Below are positions 41,304 through 48,131 of a stretch of 64,000 nucleotides of DNA, piece by piece. Below the pieces are notes generated by a model. That model had not been told where the DNA came from. It ran no database searches and was given only the letters and a program-made list of their open reading frames with translations. Numbering within the stretch: the first letter of the stretch is position 1; the number at the start of each line of letters is the position of its first letter. The position numbers were made by a program, and so were the translations under genes. Origin of the DNA: Streptomyces parvus (GTDB lineage: Bacteria; Actinomycetota; Actinomycetes; Streptomycetales; Streptomycetaceae); assembly GCF_014648875.1 (NCBI RefSeq), contig NZ_BMRY01000008.1:62001-126000 (forward strand), given 5' to 3'.

Positions 41304-41359
41304 AGCTTATGCGGTGGAGCGGGCTGTCCCGTCGGCCGGCGGCCGGGATCCCGTAGCCT
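41304..41359. promoter_or_regulatory. Back-to-back leaderless promoters of nfi and yciI-like genes
   Basis: TAAGCT on the minus strand (41309-41304) ends seven bases before the nfi ATG. TAGCCT on the plus strand (41354-41359) ends seven bases before the YciI ATG. Neither gene has a Shine-Dalgarno sequence, so both start points probably coincide with the start codons. Confidence 0.55.
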
Positions 41360-41366
41360 GACGATC

Positions 41367-41663
41367 ATGTTCGTACTCGAATTGACCTACACGGCCCCGG
41401 TCGAGCGCGTCGACGCGCTGATGGCGGAGCACATCACCTGGCTCGACGAGCAGTACGCGGCGGGCGTCTTCATCGCCTCGGGCCGCAAGAACCCCCGGGA
41501 CGGCGGTGTGATCCTGGCCGTCGCGGAGGACCGGGCGGCAATCGAGAAGATCGCGGCGGCCGACCCGTTCGCCGCGCACGGCGTGTGCGCGTACCGGATC
41601 ACCGAGTTCATCGCCACCAAGACGGCGCCCGCGCTCGCGCCGTACCGGCAGCAACTGCCGTAA
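41367..41663 (+). CDS. YciI-family protein
   Basis: The 98-residue ferredoxin-like alpha+beta barrel protein begins MFVLELTYTAPVERVDALMA and has the conserved His of EHITWLDEQYAAGVFIASGR. The Asp of AAADPFAAHGVCAYRITEF completes the His-Asp pair of YciI proteins. The family includes small dehydrochlorinases and uncharacterised dimeric enzymes; the substrate is unknown. The ATG at 41367 matches the family length; the upstream in-frame extension is not conserved-looking. The alpha/beta hydrolase gene follows after 62 bases. Confidence 0.87.
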   Translation: MFVLELTYTAPVERVDALMAEHITWLDEQYAAGVFIASGRKNPRDGGVILAVAEDRAAIEKIAAADPFAAHGVCAYRITEFIATKTAPALAPYRQQLP

Positions 41664-41725
41664 CGGCGAAGGACTGTGGTCGCCGCCACCGATGACTTTC
41701 CGGGGCGGGGCCGGTCTGTACGGGT

Positions 41726-42592
41726 ATGGAGACCTACACCCTGACCACAGCCGGCGCCGACCTCGTGTACGACGTCCGGGGGCCGCTGCCCACCGCCGAC
41801 GGCCACCCGCCCTTGTTCCTGATCGGGCACCCCATGGACGCGAGCGGCTTCGCCGCGCTGGCGGCGCGCTTCCCCGACCGGACCGTCGTCACGTACGACC
41901 CGCGCGGACTCGGCCGCTCCAGTCGTGCGGACGGGCGGGTCGACTACACGCCCGAGATCCTGGCCGACGACGTGCACGCCGTCATCACGAAGCTCGGGGC
42001 CGGGCCGGTCGAGATGTTCGCCAGCAGCGGCGGGGCGGTCACCGCCCTCGCTCTGGTGGCGCGCCACCCCGACGACGTGACCACCCTCGTCGCGCACGAG
42101 CCGCCGCTCATCACGATCACCCCGGACGGCCCGGCGGCCGTCCGGGCCCGGGCCGGGGTCCGGGACGCGTACGAGAAGCGGGGGTGGGGCGCCGGGATGG
42201 CCGCGTTCGTGGCCATGACCTCGTGGGAGGGCGAGTTCACCGACGCCTACTTCGCACAGCCCGCGCCCGATCCCGCCGCGTTCGGCATGCCGGCCGAGGA
42301 CGACGGCTCGCGGGACGACCCGCTGCTGTCCGACCGGTCCTGGGCGGTCAGCGACCACCGGCCGGACGTCGACGCCATCAACGCGGCCCCCACCCGTGTG
42401 GTGATCGCCGTCGGCGAGGAGTCCCGGGCCGTGCAGACCGGGCGGACCTCCGAGGCGGCCGCCGAACTGCTCGGGCAGCGGGTGACCGTCTTCCCGAGCC
42501 ATCACGGCGGTTTCCTCGACGGCGAGTTCGGTTACCCCGGGAAGCCCGACGAGTTCGCGGCGCGGCTGCGGGAGGTGCTGGACGCCTCGTGA
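41726..42592 (+). CDS. Alpha/beta-hydrolase
   Basis: The 288-residue alpha/beta-fold protein has an oxyanion region (FLIGHPMDASGFAALA), the nucleophile elbow FASSGGAVTALALVARHP with Ser in ASSGG, and a C-terminal His candidate in PSHHGGFLDGEFGYPG. This resembles small-molecule esterases/hydrolases of streptomycetes. No signal peptide is present. It follows the YciI gene and ends 13 bases before the convergent BNR-repeat gene. The substrate is unknown. Confidence 0.85.
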   Translation: METYTLTTAGADLVYDVRGPLPTADGHPPLFLIGHPMDASGFAALAARFPDRTVVTYDPRGLGRSSRADGRVDYTPEILADDVHAVITKLGAGPVEMFASSGGAVTALALVARHPDDVTTLVAHEPPLITITPDGPAAVRARAGVRDAYEKRGWGAGMAAFVAMTSWEGEFTDAYFAQPAPDPAAFGMPAEDDGSRDDPLLSDRSWAVSDHRPDVDAINAAPTRVVIAVGEESRAVQTGRTSEAAAELLGQRVTVFPSHHGGFLDGEFGYPGKPDEFAARLREVLDAS

Positions 42593-42605
42593 GGCCGGCG
42601 CGGGG

Positions 42606-43733
42606 TCAGAATCCCAGCCGGGCCACCCGTCCCTTCTCGCCCGCCGCCCAGCAGCCGAGGTCGGGGGTGCAGTCGACGGTGTCGTACGAGCCGGGGTCGA
42701 CCGTCCGCCAGCTGCGCCCGCCGTCCAGGGTGAGGTCGGTGCCTGTGGGGCCGACGGCCAGTGCGGCGGTGCGGCTGTACGGGAGCCAGGTGACGCCGGA
42801 GCGGTAGGCGGGCGGCGGGGTGGCGGACTGCCGCCAGCTCCGTCCGCCGTCACCGGTGACGGCGGACGCCTCGGGGGATGCCTGGTCGGGGCGGTAGTCG
42901 CCGCCGACGGCGATGCCGTGGGCCCGGTCGCGGAAGGCGACGGCGAAGACGCCCCGGGCCGGATCGCCGGCCGGGAGGGTCGACGCGCTCGCCGTCCAGG
43001 TCAGGCCCCGGTCACGTGAGTGCAGGACCCGGGCGGTCTCCGCTCCCCCGGTGGTCAGCCAGACGTCCTTGGCGCCGGAGCTGACCAGGCACTGGCCGCT
43101 CGCCGCGAACCCCGCCTCGCCGGGCAGGGCGGCGGGCATCCCGGCATCGGGCAGGACCCGCCAGGAACGGCCGCCGTCCGCGGTGGACAAGACCCGGAAC
43201 TTCCCGTCGACCGGGTCGCCCGCCGCGAGACCGTGCCGGCTGTCGAAGAACGTCAGGCAGTTGAAGAAGGCGCGGGGATCGGTGTTGCGGAAGGACTCGG
43301 TCCAGGTCGCCCCGCCGTCCTCGGTGCGCAGGACCCGCGATGCCTCGCCCTCGCCGATGGCCAGGGCGACGGCCCGGCGGCCGTCGAACGCCTCGATGTC
43401 CCGCAGTTCGAGCTCGGCGGCGTCCGGCGGTGACACGTCACGCCAGGTGCGGCCGCCGTCCGAGGTGCGCAGGACCGTGCCCTTCGACCCGGCGACCCAG
43501 GCGGTGCTGCGGCTGACCGCCGCGAGCCCCCGGAAGCGGGCGTCGGTGCCGGTGCCGGTGAGCTTCCATCCGGGCAGGAACCCGCGCGCGGCGGCCTCAC
43601 GGGAGGTCGCTGGGGTGGCTTTCCCCTCCGTGTTCTGCGCCGCGTGTGCGCCCGGTGCGACCAGTACGGCCGCCAGGGCCGCCCCTCCGGTCACCAGTGC
43701 CATCAGCCGTCTCGTGTTCCCCATGGCCTTCAT
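42606..43733 (-). CDS. Secreted BNR/Ycf48-like beta-propeller protein
   Basis: The 375-residue protein has a signal peptide (LMALVTGGAALAAVLVAP, cleaved near AHAAQ). At least five Asp-box/BNR-like repeats of the form S/T-x-DGGRTW follow (RTSDGGRTWRDVSPP, RTEDGGATWTESF, STADGGRSWRVLP, RDRGLTWTASA, TGDGGRSWRQ). This predicts a beta-propeller like sialidase/Ycf48 folds, without visible sialidase catalytic residues. Such proteins are often annotated as oxidoreductases without evidence. The ATG at 43733 is preceded by TAGCTT eight bases upstream. Role unknown. Confidence 0.82.
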   Translation of the reverse strand: MKAMGNTRRLMALVTGGAALAAVLVAPGAHAAQNTEGKATPATSREAAARGFLPGWKLTGTGTDARFRGLAAVSRSTAWVAGSKGTVLRTSDGGRTWRDVSPPDAAELELRDIEAFDGRRAVALAIGEGEASRVLRTEDGGATWTESFRNTDPRAFFNCLTFFDSRHGLAAGDPVDGKFRVLSTADGGRSWRVLPDAGMPAALPGEAGFAASGQCLVSSGAKDVWLTTGGAETARVLHSRDRGLTWTASASTLPAGDPARGVFAVAFRDRAHGIAVGGDYRPDQASPEASAVTGDGGRSWRQSATPPPAYRSGVTWLPYSRTAALAVGPTGTDLTLDGGRSWRTVDPGSYDTVDCTPDLGCWAAGEKGRVARLGF

Positions 43734-43941
43734 GGCGCTGGAAGCTAGCCCACGGGCCGGGACCCGTCCAGGGTGCGTCGCCGTCGAACGGGCAGGAGAG
43801 CGGGGGTGCGCGGGGACACGGGCAGGAGCCGGACGGAACCGGTGACGCAGCTCACGCCGCGCGCCGGTGCACGAAACGAGGAGTTCCGTCGTCTACTCCA
43901 GTGCCGGGAACCGTTCACCCAGCCGCGAGAGGGAGCAGGTC

Positions 43942-44358
43942 TTGTCCAGCGTTATCGAGCAGTCCGTGCAGGCTCGCATGGTCGCGTCCGCACCGCGGAT
44001 GGAGACCTTGCCCGCCATGCTCAGTTACGACCGTCATTACCCCTTCGCCGTCCGCATGGCGTTCCCGGCCCCGGCGACCCTGGAAGGCACCGAGGTGTCG
44101 TGGGAGTTCTCCCGCGAGCTGCTGACCACCGGGGTGGACTCCCCCGCCGGGCAGGGGGACGTACGCGTACGGCCGTTCGGGTACGAGCGGACCGTCCTGG
44201 AGTTCCACGCCCCCGAGGGCATCGCGATGGTCCATGTGCGCACCGAGGAGCTGCGGCTCTTCCTCCAGCGTGCGCAGGAGCTGGTTCCGGTGGGCGACGA
44301 GCACCGGTATCTGGACCTGGACCGGGGTCTGACCGATCTGCTCGGCGGTCCGTGCTGA
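43942..44358 (+). CDS. ssgD: SsgA-like protein, probably SsgD (sporulation/cell-wall regulator)
   Basis: The 138-residue SALP-family protein has MLSYDRHYPFAVRMAFPAPA, VSWEFSRELLTTGVDSPAGQ and GDVRVRPFGYERTVLEFHAP, then the C-terminal DEHRYLDLDRGLTDLL. SsgA-like proteins are limited to sporulating actinomycetes and guide septum site choice and peptidoglycan remodelling. It is not SsgB, whose sequence differs; the assignment to SsgD rests on remembered S. coelicolor gene order near SCO6722. A TTG start with GGGAG six bases upstream fits the family N-terminus (SSVIEQSVQARMV). Confidence 0.82.
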   Translation: MSSVIEQSVQARMVASAPRMETLPAMLSYDRHYPFAVRMAFPAPATLEGTEVSWEFSRELLTTGVDSPAGQGDVRVRPFGYERTVLEFHAPEGIAMVHVRTEELRLFLQRAQELVPVGDEHRYLDLDRGLTDLLGGPC

Positions 44359-44574
44359 CGCCCCGGCCGTAAATCCGGTTGCCGGGCCCACGGCCCGGCC
44401 CTACCGTCGGAGACGTCCCTGTTGTCGTCGATCGGAGTAGGACGTTGCTGATCTGAGGTCCTGTGCACACCGTGCAGAGCCCGCCGCGCCCTGTCGTGGC
44501 CCGGAGCGCCCGTGTGCGATCTCAGGTTCCTTCAGCCGTCCTTGCCCGTTCCCGACGTTCAACGGGAGTTCCGC
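44359..44574 (+). promoter_or_regulatory. Leader of the ABC-F gene with possible short upstream ORFs
   Basis: About 216 bases upstream of the ABC-F gene. At 44433 GGAG precedes a TTG CTG ATC TGA mini-frame (three codons). A GTG frame opens at 44463 behind GAGG and runs across the ABC-F start in another frame. Near-repeats GATCTGAGGTCC and GATCTCAGGTTCC occur. This layout suggests peptide-mediated attenuation, as known for some ABC-F resistance genes, but is unproven. Confidence 0.3.
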
Positions 44575-46206
44575 ATGTCATCCACCGACACCCATATCAG
44601 CTGTACCTCCCTCTCCTTCTCCTGGCCCGACGGCACCGAGGTCCTCACCGGCTTCGATCTGGCCGTGGGCCCCGGCCGCACCGGGCTCATCGGGCTCAAC
44701 GGCTGCGGCAAATCCACCCTGTTGCGCCTGATCGCCGGTGAACTGACCCCGGCCTCCGGGACGGTCAGGATCCGTGGCGAGCTCGGTCATCTCCCCCAGT
44801 CCGTGGTCCTGGACACCGCACTGCGGGTCGACGAGGTGCTCGGGATCGCGGAGCGGCGGGCGGCGCTCGACGCCGTCGAGTCGGGCGACGTCCGGGCGGA
44901 GCACTTCGCGGTGATCGGCTACGACTGGGACATCGAGGACAGGTCCCTCGCCACGCTGGACGGCCTGGGCCTCGGGCACATCGGGCTCGACCGCACCGTC
45001 GGGGAGATGTCCGGCGGCGAGTGCGTCCTGCTGCGGCTGGCCGCGCTGCTGCTGGAGCGGCCCGGGGTTCTGCTCCTGGACGAGCCGACGAACAACCTGG
45101 ACGCGTACGCCCGTCGGCGGCTGTACGACGCGGTCGACGCCTGGGCGGGGGCGCTGCTCGTCGTCAGCCACGACCGGGAGCTGCTGGAGCGGGTGGACCG
45201 GATCGCGGATCTGCGCGACGGATCGGTCACCTGGTACGGCGGGAACCTGTCGGCGTACGAGGAGGCGCTCGCCGTCGAGCAGGAGGCGGCGCGGCGCATG
45301 GTGCGGGCCGCCGAGTCCGACGTACAGCGGCAGAAACGCGAACTGTCCGCCGCGCACGTCACGTTGGCCCGCCGCAAGCGGTACGGGCAGAAGATGTGGG
45401 ACACCAAGCGGGAGCCCAAGGTCGTGATGGGGCAGCGCAAGCGCGCGGCCCAGGTGTCGGCCGGCAAGCACCGCATCCTGCACACCGAGCGGCTGGCGGC
45501 GGCCGAAGAGCGCCTGGACGAGGCGGAGTCGGCGGTGCGGGAGGACGAGGAGATCCGGATCGAGCTGCCGGACACCCGGGTCCACCCGAGCAGCGAGGTG
45601 CTGCTGCTGCGCGATCCGGTGCCGCCTTACGGGCCGCCGCTGCGCGGCGAGTTGATGGTGCGGGGCCCGGAGCGGATCGCGCTGACCGGGCGCAACGGGG
45701 CGGGTAAGACGGCGCTGCTGCGGACGATCGCGGGTGAGCTGAAGCCCCTCTCGGGCGAGGCGAGCCCGTGGGTGGCGACGGGGTTCCTGCCGCAGCGGCT
45801 GGATGTGCTGGACGAGGAGTCGTCGGTGGCGCGGAACGTGGCGCGGGCGGCTCCCGGTCGTACGGAGAACGCCGTGCGGGCCCGGCTGGCGCGCTTCCTG
45901 TTCAAGGGGGCGGCGGCGGACCGCCCGGCCTCGACCCTGTCGGGCGGGGAGCGGTTCCGGGCGACGCTGGCGATGCTGCTGCTGGCCGATCCGGCGCCCC
46001 GGCTGCTGCTGCTCGACGAGCCGACGAACAGCCTCGATCTGGCGAGCGTACGGCGGCTGACCGAGGCGCTGGAGGCGTACGAGGGGGCGCTGATCGTGGC
46101 CGGCCACGATGTGCCGTTTCTGGAGTCGATCGGGATCACGCGCTGGCTCCGGCTGGACGGCGAGCTGCGGGACACGACGGCGGAGGCGGTGCGGGAGGGC
46201 GGGTGA
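44575..46206 (+). CDS. ABC-F family ATPase, possible ribosome-protection/antibiotic-resistance factor
   Basis: The 543-residue duplicated ABC ATPase has no membrane segments. The first Walker A is GLIGLNGCGKSTLLRLIAG with signature GEMSGGECVLLRLAALLLE; the second Walker A is ALTGRNGAGKTALLRTIAG with signature STLSGGERFRATLAMLLL. A charged coiled linker between residues about 235 and 320 (RQKRELSAAHVTLARRKRYG) is the ribosome-contacting region in ABC-F proteins. The long, Arg-rich linker is like that of streptomycete resistance-type members. ATG 44575 has CGGGAG six bases upstream. It is convergent with the AraC regulator. Confidence 0.87.
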   Translation: MSSTDTHISCTSLSFSWPDGTEVLTGFDLAVGPGRTGLIGLNGCGKSTLLRLIAGELTPASGTVRIRGELGHLPQSVVLDTALRVDEVLGIAERRAALDAVESGDVRAEHFAVIGYDWDIEDRSLATLDGLGLGHIGLDRTVGEMSGGECVLLRLAALLLERPGVLLLDEPTNNLDAYARRRLYDAVDAWAGALLVVSHDRELLERVDRIADLRDGSVTWYGGNLSAYEEALAVEQEAARRMVRAAESDVQRQKRELSAAHVTLARRKRYGQKMWDTKREPKVVMGQRKRAAQVSAGKHRILHTERLAAAEERLDEAESAVREDEEIRIELPDTRVHPSSEVLLLRDPVPPYGPPLRGELMVRGPERIALTGRNGAGKTALLRTIAGELKPLSGEASPWVATGFLPQRLDVLDEESSVARNVARAAPGRTENAVRARLARFLFKGAAADRPASTLSGGERFRATLAMLLLADPAPRLLLLDEPTNSLDLASVRRLTEALEAYEGALIVAGHDVPFLESIGITRWLRLDGELRDTTAEAVREGG

Positions 46207-46275
46207 CGCGGTGGGCGAGGGCTGCTCGGGCGGTGCGCGAGGGGCGGTGGGGCGGTCCCCGTGCGGCGGGGCCTC

Positions 46276-47115
46276 CTACGGTGTCGGCCATGCGAGGTCG
46301 TCGATGGCCAGCCACGGGGCGGCGGCCACCGCCGTGGGCGTCACGCCGGTGAACGCCTTGACCTCGCGGTGGAGATGGGCCTGGTCGGCGTAGCCGCTCA
46401 AGGCCGCCACCTCGGCGGCTGGGCGGCCGGCCGCGAGGAGATGGGCGGCATGGTCGAACCGGACCAGCCGGGCGGCGTGCTTCGGGGCGAGGCCGATCTG
46501 GGACCGGAAGCGGGACCAGAGACGCTTGCGGCTCCAGCCGACCTCGTTCGCCAGACTGTCGACGCCCACCCGGCCACGGGCGGTGAGGATCAGCTCCCAG
46601 ACCGCGGTCACCTCCGGGTCCGGCGACCGGCGGACGTCCAGCCGCCGGCCGAGGGCGTCGGCCGCGATCGCGAACCGTTCGTCCCACGTCCCGGCCGCCC
46701 GCAGCCTGTCCTCGGTCCGCTCGGCGTCGCGACCCCAGACGTCATCCAGCGAGACGACCGTCCCGGTGAGATCGGCCGACGCGCCGAGCACCGCGACCGC
46801 CAGGGGCGGCGGCAGCCGGATCTGCAGGCACTCGATCCGCCCGGTCGCCCGGCCGCCGAGCCGCAGGGCTCCCGGCGCCAGCCCCGCGACCGTACTGCCG
46901 CGTGCGCGCCCGCCGTCGGAGTCGTGGACGATGCCGCTGCCCTCGCTCAGGTCCACGAACAGGGTGACCGAGGGGTGCGCGACCATGGCGATGTCCACGT
47001 GGACCGGGGCGAGTTGGCGGAAGCCTGCCATGACGGCTCCCGGGAGCCGGCCCGAGTGCCGGGGCACCGCGACGTCCACCGCCGACCAGTCGGGGGGTGA
47101 TTCGGTGAGCCTCAC
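46276..47115 (-). CDS. AraC-family transcriptional regulator
   Basis: The 279-residue protein has an N-terminal cupin-like sensor region (VHVDIAMVAHPSVTLFVDLS). The C-terminal AraC double helix-turn-helix spans about residues 180-265 (VDSLANEVGWSRKRLWSRFR; EVAALSGYADQAHLHREVKA). GTG 47115 is the start. It follows the alpha/beta hydrolase gene by 9 bases on the same strand, so both form one transcript; the regulator probably controls the hydrolase or the divergent UvrA-like gene through the repeat region at 47.99-48.09 kb. Confidence 0.87.
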   Translation of the reverse strand: MRLTESPPDWSAVDVAVPRHSGRLPGAVMAGFRQLAPVHVDIAMVAHPSVTLFVDLSEGSGIVHDSDGGRARGSTVAGLAPGALRLGGRATGRIECLQIRLPPPLAVAVLGASADLTGTVVSLDDVWGRDAERTEDRLRAAGTWDERFAIAADALGRRLDVRRSPDPEVTAVWELILTARGRVGVDSLANEVGWSRKRLWSRFRSQIGLAPKHAARLVRFDHAAHLLAAGRPAAEVAALSGYADQAHLHREVKAFTGVTPTAVAAAPWLAIDDLAWPTP

Positions 47116-47124
47116 GATGCCAGA

Positions 47125-47946
47125 CTAGAAGGGCCGGCGGCCCGCCGCCGCCAGGAAGCGCAGCAGCGACTCACCTGTTTCCGCGGGCGCTTCGAGCATG
47201 GGGAAGTGCCCGACGCCGGCCAGTCGCTCGACGCGCGTGTTCGGTGTCCTGTCGTAGAGACGCACCGCATCAGGATCCCAGCGGGGGTCGGCGGTGCCGA
47301 AGGCCACGAGGGCCGGGACGTCGAGTGCGCCAAGACGCGTGGGGACGCTCCGCTCGGCGATGTACTCGGTGTTGCGGCGCAGGACCGTCCTGAAGGTGCT
47401 GTAGCTGATGTCCCGTACGTCGTCGACCAGGTCGTCCGGGACGGTGACCGGGCGGCTGCACACCGCGGTCACGCCTCGTCGGAGCATCGCGTCGGACCGG
47501 ACGCGCCACATCAGCGGGCCGAGCGGCGGGGCGATGAGCGCCCGCAGAACGGCGGGCTGCGGAAGGAGCGCTTCGGGGCTCGGGCCGCTGCTGATCAGCG
47601 CGAGGGCTTCCACCAGGTCCGGGCGCCGCTCGGCGAGGGCGGTGGCGATGTATCCGCCGCTGGAGTGCCCGGCGACGGTCACGGAACTCAGGGCGAGTTC
47701 GTCGAGCGCCGCGGCCAGGACCGCCGCCTGCCCGGGTACGTCGTACGACGCCGCGGGCGGGGACTGGCCGTGGCCCGGCAGGTCGACCCGGATGACGTGG
47801 TGCCGACGGGCCAGCACCGGCACCACCGGGCCCCAGGAGTTGCCCGAGGCGCCTGATCCGTGGACGAGCACGAGCGGCGGCGCCTCCCGGGGACCGTCGT
47901 GGACCACGTGTATTCCGTGCACGTACGTGCTGTCATCGATACCCAT
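47125..47946 (-). CDS. Alpha/beta-hydrolase
   Basis: The 273-residue alpha/beta hydrolase has a full catalytic triad: oxyanion VLVHGSGASGNSW, nucleophile VAGHSSGGYIATALAERR, acid AFGTADPRWDPDA and His GVGHFPMLEAPAE. The form is that of soluble esterase/epoxide-hydrolase-like enzymes. It is the first gene of a two-gene unit with the AraC regulator and divergent from the UvrA-like gene; the 185-base gap holds tandem repeats. The substrate is unknown. Confidence 0.87.
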   Translation of the reverse strand: MGIDDSTYVHGIHVVHDGPREAPPLVLVHGSGASGNSWGPVVPVLARRHHVIRVDLPGHGQSPPAASYDVPGQAAVLAAALDELALSSVTVAGHSSGGYIATALAERRPDLVEALALISSGPSPEALLPQPAVLRALIAPPLGPLMWRVRSDAMLRRGVTAVCSRPVTVPDDLVDDVRDISYSTFRTVLRRNTEYIAERSVPTRLGALDVPALVAFGTADPRWDPDAVRLYDRTPNTRVERLAGVGHFPMLEAPAETGESLLRFLAAAGRRPF

Positions 47947-47983
47947 GCGGGCGAGGATGGCCGAGCCGCCCCTCCACGGTCTT

Positions 47984-48040
47984 GTACGAATGTCGCCGAC
48001 TGGCAGGAACGTCGCCGCCCGGTACGAACGTCGCCCGCGG
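47984..48040. repeat. Three 19-bp tandem repeats in the divergent promoter
   Basis: Three units with cores GAATGTCGCC (47988), GAACGTCGCC (48007) and GAACGTCGCC (48026) occur at an exact 19-base period. The outer two extend to GTACGAA(T/C)GTCGCC. Regular 19-base spacing, near two helical turns, suggests cooperative binding by a regulator on one DNA face. Confidence 0.6.
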
Positions 48041-48085
48041 ATCTCCCGGATCTCCCGGATCTCCCGGATCTCCCGGATCTCCCGG
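48041..48085. repeat. Five perfect 9-bp tandem repeats
   Basis: ATCTCCCGG is repeated five times without change, directly after the 19-base repeats and 34 bases before the -10 box of the UvrA-like gene. Perfect short repeats can gain or lose units by slippage and so could vary promoter spacing. Confidence 0.75.
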
Positions 48086-48118
48086 AAAAAGCAGACAGAA
48101 ATTGTCCGGTATCCCGCC

Positions 48119-48124
48119 TAGCGT
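48119..48124 (+). promoter_or_regulatory. Probable -10 box for leaderless UvrA-like gene
   Basis: TAGCGT ends seven bases before the ATG at 48132, with no Shine-Dalgarno sequence. The -35 region is weak, which would fit activator control through the repeats just upstream. Confidence 0.5.
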
Positions 48125-48131
48125 CGCGCTC

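Noticed and set aside
44463..44741. 92-residue plus-strand frame as a real gene
   Set aside because: Most of it overlaps the start of the ABC-F gene in another frame; kept only as a possible leader frame.
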